Source: Curtobacterium pusillum
GTDB taxonomy: Bacteria > Actinomycetota > Actinomycetes > Actinomycetales > Microbacteriaceae
Assembly (NCBI RefSeq): GCF_007673235.1
Contig: NZ_VDZH01000003.1
Coordinates: forward strand, 469,168 to 533,167
Direction of reading: 5' to 3'
DNA: 64,000 nt
Shown: one piece after another, positions 39,692 through 47,416 of the stretch
Numbering within the stretch: the stretch's first letter is position 1
How the letters are laid out: each line of letters begins with the position of its first letter
The notes under the pieces: model-generated
What the model saw: only the letters and a program-made list of their open reading frames with translations
The model's database searches: none
Told to the model about the DNA's origin: nothing
Translations under genes and position numbers: made by a program

Positions 39692-40456
39692 GTGTTCCTG
39701 CTGACCGACGCCGTGCGAGGTGGATGGCTCGTCGAGCGTGCCGGCCGATGGGCGACCGTCGGCGGCGTCGCCGGGACGGGCTTCGACGCGTACGTGCGGC
39801 TCCTGCACCCGGTGCACGCACACCGGTCCGACACGGACACCCTCGACGAGCAGGGCGTCCACCACGAGGTCGAGCACACACGTTGGCCGTGGGCCGAGGT
39901 CGCGCGCCGGAACGGCCGTGTGATGCACCCCCTCGTGCAGTGGTCCCGCATCAGCGACGGTGATCAGTCGAGGGACTGGGCGGACGGGTGGCGGGTCGAC
40001 CAGTCCGACAACGGATGGTTCGATCCCGACGACCTCGCCGTCCTGACGAGGCACCTCCGGACGGCGACGCAGACTCCGGAGGACCTGGTCGTCGGAGCGT
40101 GGGACGAGACGTCGTCCCGCGCTCGACAACTGATGCACTGGCCCGGCCGGGACATGTGGCAATTCCGCTCGAGTCTCAGCGAGCTCGCGGATCCGACGTG
40201 GGCGCACCGCATCGTTCCGGGGTGGGAGAGCACCCGGTACGGGCACGAGGGGCCGCGGACCTCGATGATCTGGCCCGAGGACCACGCCTGGGTCGTCGCC
40301 TCGGAGGAGGACTGGGACTCGACGATCGTCGCGGGCTCCCGTGCGCTCGTCGACGGTGTCCTCGCGAACGACCACTTCGAAGCCTTCGAGGTGCACGAGG
40401 ACGACGACCTGAGCTGGGACGGCGATCTGCTGAACCCCCGCCTGGCATCCTGCTGA
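39692..40456 (+). CDS. Hypothetical protein with WPEDHAW-VVASEEDWDSTIVAG motif
   Basis: 254 residues from GTG 39692 (VFLLTDAVRGGWLVERAG). Trp- and Asp-rich, soluble, with a C-terminal region (about 195-225) having the pattern WPEDHAWVVASEEDWDSTIV that I recall from uncharacterised actinobacterial proteins; function unknown. No signal peptide or membrane helix. It is followed 1 bp later by the next small gene, so they likely share a transcript. It opens the orphan island between the sugar genes and dnaB. Confidence 0.65.
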   Translation: MFLLTDAVRGGWLVERAGRWATVGGVAGTGFDAYVRLLHPVHAHRSDTDTLDEQGVHHEVEHTRWPWAEVARRNGRVMHPLVQWSRISDGDQSRDWADGWRVDQSDNGWFDPDDLAVLTRHLRTATQTPEDLVVGAWDETSSRARQLMHWPGRDMWQFRSSLSELADPTWAHRIVPGWESTRYGHEGPRTSMIWPEDHAWVVASEEDWDSTIVAGSRALVDGVLANDHFEAFEVHEDDDLSWDGDLLNPRLASC

Positions 40457-40457
40457 C

Positions 40458-40841
40458 GTGTCCCATCGTCACCCTGAAGACCTCGACGACGCGACGTTCG
40501 ACGTCACCGACGTCCGGGTCGTTGGAGAGACCGTCACCCTGCACGGCCACGTCGACGAGCCGGTCGCGGGTGTCGGACTCGCGCGTCTGTCCGTCACCCT
40601 GTCGGTCGCCTCGGCCCGGAGCGTGACCGTCGAGGACGGAACCGGCACAGGGCAGCTCGTCCTGGAGGGCATCCGGACCGAGGACACAGGGGTCGTCCTC
40701 GACGGGGTCGTTCCCTGTCGCGTCCGGATCGAGACCAGCGGGCCGAGCGACGTCGTGCTCGATGTCGGTGAGGTCCCGATCGCCGTGCGGCGCTGGGGAC
40801 GATGGCAGCACACCGGGCGTCTCCTCCCCTGGCAGGAGTAG
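40458..40841 (+). CDS. Hypothetical beta-rich protein
   Basis: 127 residues from GTG 40458, directly after the preceding stop. The alternating hydrophobic pattern (FDVTDVRVVGETVTLHGHVDE, SVTVEDGTGTGQLVLEGI) suggests an all-beta fold. No catalytic residues or known family. Probably expressed with the upstream hypothetical gene. Confidence 0.6.
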   Translation: MSHRHPEDLDDATFDVTDVRVVGETVTLHGHVDEPVAGVGLARLSVTLSVASARSVTVEDGTGTGQLVLEGIRTEDTGVVLDGVVPCRVRIETSGPSDVVLDVGEVPIAVRRWGRWQHTGRLLPWQE

Positions 40842-40846
40842 GACCG

Positions 40847-41380
40847 TCAGGATCCGGACTCCTGAGGCACGCCCGCACGTCGGTCCAGCTCGGCGAGCAT
40901 CGAGTCCGTGTTGCGGAGCGTCCGCGGTGTCGTGGCGACGGTGATGACGAACAGGGCGACGAACACTGCTGCTCCGAACCAGAACAGAGGCTGACCGGTG
41001 ACCGCGAGCCAGACGGCCAGCGCGGTCATCGGGAGGTACAGCACCGGCGCCGCCCAGCGCAGGGGACGGTACTGCCGCTGGTGCTGCGTCAACGCCCGAC
41101 GCCACTCGTCGACGTCGACGTCCGGCGGGACAACGCCTCGGCGAACCGCCCGGCCGAACTCCGGACGGCGTGCTGCGCTGCCGTACCCGCGCCGTGTCCG
41201 TCCGAGCCAGAACCCCATGCCGATGCCGTAGAACGCACCGACGCTCACGGAAACGAGCACTCGAGCACCGAGGCCGAGTTCCGGTGTCGTGACGAACGTG
41301 ATCCCGAACCACGCGGCGGCGAACAGGACTGCCATGACGATCCCGGCCACCCACGTCGGCAGCTGTCGCATCCACCCCAT
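40847..41380 (-). CDS. Hypothetical membrane protein, four helices
   Basis: 177 residues from ATG 41380 (MGWMRQLPTW). Two N-terminal helices (WVAGIVMAVLFAAAWFG and VLVSVSVGAFYGIGMGFWLG), a soluble loop with VPPDVDVDEWRRAL, and two C-terminal helices (AAPVLYLPMTALAVWLAV and WFGAAVFVALFVITVAT). The DVDVDEWRRAL loop resembles actinobacterial small membrane proteins with a DUF1707-like/short SHOCT-like region, but identity is not certain. It is convergent with the preceding gene (6-bp gap). Confidence 0.68.
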   Translation of the reverse strand: MGWMRQLPTWVAGIVMAVLFAAAWFGITFVTTPELGLGARVLVSVSVGAFYGIGMGFWLGRTRRGYGSAARRPEFGRAVRRGVVPPDVDVDEWRRALTQHQRQYRPLRWAAPVLYLPMTALAVWLAVTGQPLFWFGAAVFVALFVITVATTPRTLRNTDSMLAELDRRAGVPQESGS

Positions 41381-41417
41381 GAGCCGAGCATGCCACGACG
41401 TGGGTACGCTCGGCCGC

Positions 41418-41639
41418 ATGATCCAATCGCTCCTGTTCGGTGCCTTCGGAGTGATTGCAGGTCTCGCCTTCACCGTCTTCGGAACCCGGATCGCGCGAGT
41501 GCTGCGCGCCTCACAGACCAGGGCGTTCGGTGCAGCAGCGGGTCGTGTGGTCACGCCGACGTTCATCCAGGTGATCGGGATCTTCTTCGTGATGGTCGGA
41601 GGGTTCATGGTTTTCCTGGCCCTCACCGGTCGGGGCTAG
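41418..41639 (+). CDS. Small two-helix membrane protein
   Basis: 73 residues from ATG 41418: first helix SLLFGAFGVIAGLAFTVFG, loop with RIARVLRASQTRAFG, second helix FIQVIGIFFVMVGGFMVFLAL. No known family. It diverges from the four-helix membrane gene with a 37-bp gap, so promoters must overlap. Confidence 0.65.
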   Translation: MIQSLLFGAFGVIAGLAFTVFGTRIARVLRASQTRAFGAAAGRVVTPTFIQVIGIFFVMVGGFMVFLALTGRG

Positions 41640-41752
41640 AACCAGCGAGATTCTCCGACCCGACGAAGCAGAGATACCGTGCAGAAGCCGATCGGTGACC
41701 GGACGCCCAACTCGGTACCCTCAAAGAATGGGTGGGGTGTGCAGAGGTACCC

Positions 41753-42043
41753 GTGACTGAGCCGGCGACAGTCTCACGGATTCGAGTCTGGGCGGGACAC
41801 AACAGTGCTGCCTGTCTCGTCATCATCGTGGTCCTTACACTCTCGATGTGCGGGCCGATCGCGTTCCTCTTCGTCGCGATGACGAGTGAGAACTTCGTCG
41901 GCTTCGCATCTCCGATCTTCGTGGTGCCGGTCTGCATGCTCGTCGTCGTGGGAGTCCCGCTCGCTGTCCTCGCGGTTGCATGGGTTCGGCGAGTACGGCC
42001 GAAGCATGCGAACAGAACCGATCTCGACACAAGCCACCGATAG
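41753..42043 (+). CDS. Small two-helix membrane protein
   Basis: 96 residues from GTG 41753 (VTEPATVSRIRVWAG). Two strongly hydrophobic segments (AACLVIIVVLTLSMCGPIAF and PVCMLVVVGVPLAVLAVAWV), with a polar loop between and a basic tail. GC content and codon use are less biased than in the core genes. The GTG follows AGAGG about 6 bp upstream; a start at 41732 is possible. Function unknown. Confidence 0.55.
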   Translation: MTEPATVSRIRVWAGHNSAACLVIIVVLTLSMCGPIAFLFVAMTSENFVGFASPIFVVPVCMLVVVGVPLAVLAVAWVRRVRPKHANRTDLDTSHR

Positions 42044-42083
42044 CGATCGGTCCACGGATCACACTGCGCGATAGCGTCTGCTC

Positions 42084-42308
42084 GTGCGGAACGTCGAGGG
42101 CGAGTGTGTCTGGTGGAGTGATGAGAACGGCCGGGGTGCACTCCGTTCGGACGATGTCGCGTCAGAGGTCTTCGTGCACTTCGCGAACCTGCGCATGACT
42201 GGGTTCCACACGCTCCTGCCCGGGGAACGCGTTCGGTTCGACGTCGAGCCGTACCCATCTGGGCAGGACGGCTACTTCTTCCGCGCTCACGACGTCACGC
42301 CGATCTGA
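42084..42308 (+). CDS. Degenerate cold-shock-domain protein
   Basis: 74 residues from GTG 42084. It aligns by eye with CspA: GECVWWSDENGRGALRSDD for the first strands, VFVHFANL matching RNP2 (VFVHFSxI), GFHTLLPGERVRFDVE and a closing AHDVTPI like xNVTPL. The RNP1 motif KGFGFI is replaced by GRGAL, so nucleic-acid stacking residues are largely lost. It may be a nucleic-acid-binding relic or have a changed ligand. Isolated in the orphan island. Confidence 0.72.
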   Translation: MRNVEGECVWWSDENGRGALRSDDVASEVFVHFANLRMTGFHTLLPGERVRFDVEPYPSGQDGYFFRAHDVTPI

Positions 42309-42372
42309 GCCGACCAAGCGCTCCGTCCGTTTCCGTATCCATCATCGGCCACCTTCGGGAGGTTTCAACAGC

Positions 42373-42588
42373 ATGACGAATCTCGGGCGGCCAGGCCGAC
42401 GCGTCCCACTCTGGACGCTGGTGCTGGTTGGGGTCGTCTTCCTTGGTGTCGCTGCGCTCCTGTTGTTCCTCGTCGACTCAATGCTCGTGTTCATCGCAAT
42501 ATCTCCACTCACGATCATCGGGTTGTGCACGCTTGCCTACGCTGGCGGCGAGTGGCGACGGCGAAGCGACGAACGGGGTGTTCTATAG
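42373..42588 (+). CDS. Small two-helix membrane protein
   Basis: 71 residues from ATG 42373: WTLVLVGVVFLGVAALLLFL and MLVFIAISPLTIIGLCTLAYA helices joined by a very short turn, ending in a basic tail RRRSDERGVL. No family recognised. The 243 bp that follow up to the next gene hold no convincing gene. Confidence 0.55.
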   Translation: MTNLGRPGRRVPLWTLVLVGVVFLGVAALLLFLVDSMLVFIAISPLTIIGLCTLAYAGGEWRRRSDERGVL

Positions 42589-42831
42589 CCGGACGACGGG
42601 GTGTTCGAAAGCCGATCGAAACGCACTGCGACGACAGTTCGAGGCGCGCGTCACTGCACGGCGAAGACCGTTCCAGCCGCGGTGACCACGATGGCGACCA
42701 CTGCGGAGATGACGATGCGGAGCAGAAGAGATCTCTACCAAGCGGGTATGGCCACTGCGGCCGCCGCTGAACGGTTCGCGCATCTGACAGCCACTATTGC
42801 GTGCTGCGCTCGGAGTTGAGAGTGTCGAACC

Positions 42832-43272
42832 GTGGACGATGAGATCACCGCTGCTGCGCTTCGTCGAGCCTTCGCGGACGGGGATCTCGAGCCGTTGGTA
42901 CTACCTGATGGTGAGGTCGTCGGGTCCGTCGAAGCCGATGTCGAACCATTGCGCGACACCCTCATGAACGCTGATTGGGTCCGTGCCATCGAATCCGGAG
43001 CGGGCGACGTGGGAGAGACCCTCTCCGTTTGGCCGAGCACCGGTGTGCAAGTCAACTTCTTCTTCGGTTGGGGAGCACCGATCGAGTTCGACATCGACCT
43101 CCGACAGATCAACGGGGAAGACGCCGTGAACAGTCTGATCCGTCTGCTCCGGCTGGTGAGTTCAGCAGCTGGCAAAGACGTCGTCGTTCGCCCCGAGGGG
43201 CAGCTCAACGCCTGCCCGGTCTTCCGTGTTGATGCTGCCACGGGGGAAGCGACGCTCAACCCGCGATCGTGA
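42832..43272 (+). CDS. Hypothetical protein (actinobacterial, immunity-like size)
   Basis: 146 residues from GTG 42832, soluble and acidic. A C-terminal core has VQVNFFFGWGAPIEFDIDLRQINGEDAVNSLI (residues 74-105 by position) followed by PEG and a hydrophobic strand. Its size and acidity resemble immunity proteins of polymorphic toxins, but no toxin gene is next to it. Codon use is less GC-biased than in dnaB. Function unknown. Confidence 0.6.
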   Translation: MDDEITAAALRRAFADGDLEPLVLPDGEVVGSVEADVEPLRDTLMNADWVRAIESGAGDVGETLSVWPSTGVQVNFFFGWGAPIEFDIDLRQINGEDAVNSLIRLLRLVSSAAGKDVVVRPEGQLNACPVFRVDAATGEATLNPRS

Positions 43273-43493
43273 GCAGCGAGTGTCCGCAGGGCGGCGACGA
43301 TCTCCAGCCGCCCGAACCGCAGTGGAGTTCCATCCGACGTAGCCGAGGGGCTCACCCTCTTCTTCTGCGAGTGCGGTGAACCGACTTACAACGGAGCGAA
43401 GCAGGACGGACACTCACTGCCGTGTCCGCCGCCGTGCTCCAGACACGTTCCGTGGCAGTCGGACAAGTGCGCTGGCCGACGACAACAACCGCC

Positions 43494-44861
43494 CTACTGC
43501 GGCATGTCGACGAATCGCGAGAACATCCCGTGGAACGCCACAGTGATGGTGTCCGTCGGTCCGTTGCGGTGCTTCGCCACGATGAGGTCCGCCTCACCCT
43601 GACGCGGATTGTCCTTCTCGTACGCGGACTCGCGGTGCAGCAGGATGACCATGTCGGCGTCCTGCTCGATCGAGCCCGATTCGCGGAGGTCGGAGATCTG
43701 CGGCTTCTTGTCGGCACGCTGCTCGGGACCACGGTTCAGCTGGGACAGGGCGACGACGGGGACCTGGAGTTCCTTCGCCATGAGCTTGAGCGCACGCGAG
43801 AACTCGGAGACTTCTTGCTGACGGGACTCGACCTTCTTGCCCGAGGTCATGAGCTGCAGGTAGTCGATGACGACCATGCGCAGGTTGTGCTGCTGCTTGA
43901 GGCGCCGACACTTCGCGCGGATCTCGACGAGGGTCATGTTGGGGGAGTCGTCGATGAAGAACGGTGCGTCGTTGATGCGCCCACGGGTCTGCGCGATGGT
44001 CGTCCAGTCGCGGGAGTCCACGGTGCCCTTGCGCATGTTCTGCAGCGGGACGCTGGACTCGGCGGAGAGCAGACGCATAGCGATCTCGGCGCGACCCATC
44101 TCGAGCGAGAAGAAGGCGGCGGTCTCGTTGTGCTTGATGGCTGCGGCGCGGCAGAGGTCGAGCGCGAGCGTCGACTTCCCGAGTGCGGGTCGGGCGGCGA
44201 TGATGATGAGCTGTCCGGGGTGGAAGCCGTTCGTCAGGCCGTCGAGCTGCGCGAACCCGGTCGGCACGCCGGTCATCTGCCCGTCACGACCCTTCGCGGC
44301 CTCGATCTCGTCGAGGGCGGCGGAGATCGCGTCGGTGAGAGGGACGTAGTCCTCGGTCTGGATGCCACCGGCGACGTTGTAGACCTCGGCCTGGGCGCTG
44401 TTCACGAGGTCGGTGACCTCACCCTCGGACGCGTAGCCCATCTGCACGATGCGGGTACCGGCGTCGACCAGACGGCGCAGCACGGCCTTCTCGGCGACGA
44501 TCGCGGCGTAGTAGCCGGCGTTCGCGGCGGTGGGCACCATGCTCGTGACGCTGTGCAGGTACTCGGCACCGCCGGCACGGGACAGCAGACCCGTCTTGGT
44601 CAGTTCGTCGGTGACGGCGATGACGTCGGTGGGCTCGCCGTGTGAGTAGAGCGAGAGGATCGCGTCGAAGATGACCTCGTGCTTCGGGATGTAGAAGTCC
44701 ACACCACGGGCGGTCTCGATGACGTCGGCGACGGCGTCCTTCGACAGGAGCATCCCGCCGATGGTCGACTGCTCGGCGAGCATGTCGTGCGGCGGTGTGC
44801 GCTCCATGCCACCACGCTCCGCGAAGTCCTGCGGGGCGGGCTCGAGATGCGCGATCGACAC
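43494..44861 (-). CDS. dnaB: Replicative DNA helicase DnaB
   Basis: 455-residue hexameric helicase. N-terminal primase-interacting domain (HDMLAEQSTIGGMLLSKDAV) then the RecA-like domain at about 190 onward: Walker A ARPALGKSTLALDLCR near 220-232, MRLLSAESSVPL, Walker B MVVIDYLQLM and the arginine-finger region HRNGPTDT. No intein is present. GTG 44861 follows AGAGGAGC; an in-frame extension to 45041 lacks such context. A cluster of DnaA boxes lies 107-270 bp upstream. Confidence 0.97.
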   Translation of the reverse strand: MSIAHLEPAPQDFAERGGMERTPPHDMLAEQSTIGGMLLSKDAVADVIETARGVDFYIPKHEVIFDAILSLYSHGEPTDVIAVTDELTKTGLLSRAGGAEYLHSVTSMVPTAANAGYYAAIVAEKAVLRRLVDAGTRIVQMGYASEGEVTDLVNSAQAEVYNVAGGIQTEDYVPLTDAISAALDEIEAAKGRDGQMTGVPTGFAQLDGLTNGFHPGQLIIIAARPALGKSTLALDLCRAAAIKHNETAAFFSLEMGRAEIAMRLLSAESSVPLQNMRKGTVDSRDWTTIAQTRGRINDAPFFIDDSPNMTLVEIRAKCRRLKQQHNLRMVVIDYLQLMTSGKKVESRQQEVSEFSRALKLMAKELQVPVVALSQLNRGPEQRADKKPQISDLRESGSIEQDADMVILLHRESAYEKDNPRQGEADLIVAKHRNGPTDTITVAFHGMFSRFVDMPQ

Positions 44862-44967
44862 ACTTGCTCCTCTTGGTTGGACGGGGTCCACGGGCGGACC
44901 AGCCGAGCCAGTTCTACCTCGGGCGACCGACATCGCCGAGTCGCTGGGCCAAGCTACGGGGACAGAG

Positions 44968-45130
44968 TTATCCCCAGCAAACGGACCTGTGGATAACTCT
45001 GTGGAGAGTCTGCGGAACACGCCGGGGTGTTGTGTGGACAACTGTGGATGGGGGTGTGGACAAGTGGTGTGGGGAACACACTTTCGACCGCTTGACCTGG
45101 GGTTTTCAGTTCCACACCATGTGTGGAGAA
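44968..45130. promoter_or_regulatory. DnaA-box cluster upstream of dnaB
   Basis: Eight 9-mers fit or nearly fit the DnaA box. Perfect: TGTGGATAA (44988-44996, complement of TTATCCACA) and TGTGGACAA (45033-45041, 45055-45063). Near: TTATCCCCA (44968-44976), TGTGGAGAG (45000-45008), TGTGGATGG (45043-45051), TGTGGGGAA (45068-45076), TGTGGAGAA (45122-45130). The first two form an inverted pair (AGAGTTATCC / GGATAACTCT). The cluster is about 19 kb from the expected oriC and could be a DnaA-controlled dnaB promoter or a DnaA-titrating site. Confidence 0.8.
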
Positions 45131-45490
45131 GTGGGGTTCAAGTATGCGTTGAAGGTTGTCGATTTGGTCGTTTCGCCTGTGTAAAAACAGTTGACAAACG
45201 GAAACCTGAGGACAACTTTCCCAAGCGCCTCCCAGCAAGCGGCACCACGTCTGAGAGGTAACCGGTCAGCGCGGGACGACCCGCGCCTCCAGGCCCTCTG
45301 ACGTGCCACCGGACGGTCGGTGAGACGTCGTACGCGACCCGCGCCGACGCCGACGCAGTGTGCGACGAACCGCCTACCGTGCGAGCCGCGGGCGGTCGCA
45401 CCGTGCCCGAAACCTCGCACACTGCCGAGCGCGCCCCGCGCCAACGTACCAAAGCGCAAGCGCACACCCGCGCGCGCCCCGGAACGGAAC
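45131..45490. other. Gene-free spacer between dnaB promoter region and rplI terminator
   Basis: No convincing gene on either strand. It holds an AT-rich pocket with TTGACA at 45191-45196, a small GCGGG-ACGA-CCCGC hairpin (45271-45284) and, directly after it, a half copy of the dispersed repeat (GCGCCTCCAGGCC, 45283-45295). Confidence 0.6.
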
Positions 45491-45524
45491 GACGGGCGGG
45501 CCTCCCGGAGGAGACCCGCCCGTC
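45491..45524 (-). terminator. Terminator of the rpsF-ssb-rpsR-rplI operon
   Basis: Perfect 10-bp stem GACGGGCGGG (45491-45500) / CCCGCCCGTC (45515-45524) with an inner CCTCC/GGAGG pairing, 20 bp beyond the rplI stop codon on the minus strand. Confidence 0.82.
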
Positions 45525-45543
45525 GTGGAGCGGAACGTCAGTG

Positions 45544-45996
45544 CTACTTGGCAGCGACGACCTTGAGCGAGATCACGGCAGTGATGTCCTCGCGCAGACG
45601 CACGGTGGCCTCGTGGTCACCGACGGTCTTGATGGTCGCGGGGACCTCGACCTTGCGCTTGTCGAGCGAGCCGACGCCCTGCGCCTGGACGGCGTCAGCG
45701 ACGTCGCCCGGACGGACGGAGCCGAACAGACGGCCGTCCTTGCCGGCCTTGACCGACAGCTGGATGGTCGCGTTCTCGAGCTTCATCTTGAGGTCCTGGG
45801 CCTCTTCGATGGTGGCGAGCTCGCGAGCGGCACGCGCCGCACGGATCGACTCGACCTGCTTCTCGCCGCCCTTGGACCACGCGACAGCGAAGCCCTGGGG
45901 GATCAGGTAGTTGCGGGCGTAGCCGTTCTTGACGTCGACGACGTCACCGGCGGAACCGAGGCCGGAGACCTCGTGGGTGAGGATGAGCTTCGACAT
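45544..45996 (-). CDS. rplI: 50S ribosomal protein L9
   Basis: 150 residues, full length. N-terminal domain [35 protein letters not shown] (residues 3-37) and the long connecting helix to the C-terminal rRNA-binding domain ([18 protein letters not shown]) are intact. Last gene of the rpsF-ssb-rpsR-rplI operon, 14 bp after rpsR; a terminator hairpin follows. Confidence 0.98.
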   Translation of the reverse strand: MSKLILTHEVSGLGSAGDVVDVKNGYARNYLIPQGFAVAWSKGGEKQVESIRAARAARELATIEEAQDLKMKLENATIQLSVKAGKDGRLFGSVRPGDVADAVQAQGVGSLDKRKVEVPATIKTVGDHEATVRLREDITAVISLKVVAAK

Positions 45997-46010
45997 GTGT
46001 CGACCTCCGA

Positions 46011-46268
46011 TCAGCGGCCGGAGCCGGCGTAGGGGAGGAGCGCCATCTCACGGGCGTTCTTCACGGCACGGGCGATGAGGCGCTGCTCCTGGACGGAGAC
46101 GCCGGTGATGCGACGGGCGCGGATCTTTCCACGCTCCGAGATGAACTTGCGAAGGGTCGCGACGTCCTTGTAGTCGATGACGCCGACCTTGATCGACTTC
46201 GCGGGAGCGGCGTTCTTGCCGCCCTTACCGCGAGGCTTCCGGCGGTCGCCGGTGCTCTTTCCAGCCAT
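46011..46268 (-). CDS. rpsR: 30S ribosomal protein S18
   Basis: 85 residues. Basic N-terminal tail ([14 protein letters not shown]) and the conserved core [25 protein letters not shown]. No Cys4 zinc motif, so this is the zinc-free (C-minus) form. It binds 16S rRNA and S6 on the platform of the small subunit; S6 is encoded in the same operon. Confidence 0.98.
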   Translation of the reverse strand: MAGKSTGDRRKPRGKGGKNAAPAKSIKVGVIDYKDVATLRKFISERGKIRARRITGVSVQEQRLIARAVKNAREMALLPYAGSGR

Positions 46269-46315
46269 TGTTTGTCCTTAAGAAGTGAAAGTTGTGTCCG
46301 TTGAACCGCGGAGGA

Positions 46316-46876
46316 TCAGAACGGGGTCTCGTCGTCGTACGTGCCACCGGGGGTGCTCCACACGTCGTTCGACTGTGCGTTGCCGCCCTGCTGGCCACCC
46401 TGGGGAGACCAGGGCGCGTCCGACTGACCGCCACCGTTGTTGTTCCAGTTGCCGCCGTTGCCGGCCGGAGCGTTGCCGCCGCCGACCTGACCACGACCGC
46501 TGCCGGAACCACCCGCAGCACGGGTGACCTGCGCGGTCGCGTAGCGGAGCGAGGGGCCGATCTCGTCGACCTCGAGCTCGATGCTCGTGCGCTGCTGGCC
46601 CTCACGGTCCTGGTACGAGCGCTGACGGAGACGACCCTGCGCGATGACGCGCGAGCCCTTCGTCAGCGAGCCCGCCACGTGCTCGGCGAACTCGCGCCAC
46701 ACGCTCGCACGGAGGAACAGCGCGTCGCCGTCCTTCCACTCGTTCGCCTGACGGTCGAACGTGCGAGGGGTGGACGCGATGGTGAAGTTCGCCACGGCGA
46801 GCCCGTTCTGCGTGTAGCGCAGCTCCGGGTCCGCGGTGAGGTTGCCCACCACCGTGATGACGGTTTCGCCGGCCAC
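46316..46876 (-). CDS. ssb: Single-stranded DNA-binding protein
   Basis: 186 residues. OB-fold at about 1-112 ([43 protein letters not shown]), then a Gly/Asn/Gln-rich flexible linker (about 125-175), and the acidic tip DDETPF that recruits repair and replication proteins. GTG 46876 starts 3 bp after the rpsF stop. Housekeeping SSB by operon position. Confidence 0.97.
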   Translation of the reverse strand: MAGETVITVVGNLTADPELRYTQNGLAVANFTIASTPRTFDRQANEWKDGDALFLRASVWREFAEHVAGSLTKGSRVIAQGRLRQRSYQDREGQQRTSIELEVDEIGPSLRYATAQVTRAAGGSGSGRGQVGGGNAPAGNGGNWNNNGGGQSDAPWSPQGGQQGGNAQSNDVWSTPGGTYDDETPF

Positions 46877-46879
46877 GGG

Positions 46880-47257
46880 TTACTCGGCGCTCGCGGTCGC
46901 GGTTGCGTTGGCGGCCTTGCGGGCCGCGCGGGCCTCGTCGCGCTGCTTCTGGGCGGCGACCTGCGCGATGCCCTCTTCGGCGCGGAGGACCTTCGTGCGG
47001 AGCACGGCCTCGGAGAGACCGAGCTGACGGTCGAGCTCCTTGGCGGCCTCGGGGGAGGACGTGAAGTCGACGACGGCGTAGATGCCCTCGGACTTCTTCG
47101 CGATCTCGTAAGCGAGACGACGACGGCCCCAGACGTCCACGTTGTCGACGGTGCCACCGTCGTTGCGGATGACAGCGAGGAACTTGTCCAGGCTGGGAGC
47201 GACGGTGCGCTCATCGATCTCGGGGTCGAGGATCGCCATCAGTTCGTACTGGTGCAT
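46880..47257 (-). CDS. rpsF: 30S ribosomal protein S6
   Basis: 125 residues from ATG 47257, preceded by AGGAGGTGGG. Core [21 protein letters not shown] and [22 protein letters not shown] are typical; an Ala/Arg-rich tail extends past the usual end (about residues 100-125). It is first gene of the ribosomal/ssb operon; a half copy of the dispersed repeat lies upstream (47371-47386). Confidence 0.97.
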   Translation of the reverse strand: MHQYELMAILDPEIDERTVAPSLDKFLAVIRNDGGTVDNVDVWGRRRLAYEIAKKSEGIYAVVDFTSSPEAAKELDRQLGLSEAVLRTKVLRAEEGIAQVAAQKQRDEARAARKAANATATASAE

Positions 47258-47370
47258 GCGGAACCCACCTCCTCTGGTCTCAGCGGCCCCGAGCAGTTCC
47301 CGGGGCAGGAGGGTTGATGCATGTGTCCCGCCACGCAGAATGCGCGCGGACAACCCGGCAAGCTTAGCGG

Positions 47371-47386
47371 ACGGCCTGGAGGCGCG
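47371..47386. repeat. Half copy of the dispersed palindrome
   Basis: ACGGCCTGGAGGCGCG equals the left arm of copy 4, with no matching right arm, 30 bp beyond the cca stop codon and before rpsF. A decayed or half element. Confidence 0.6.
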
Positions 47387-47416
47387 CCACCGGCTGTGGA
47401 GAACCGGTCGCGTCCG

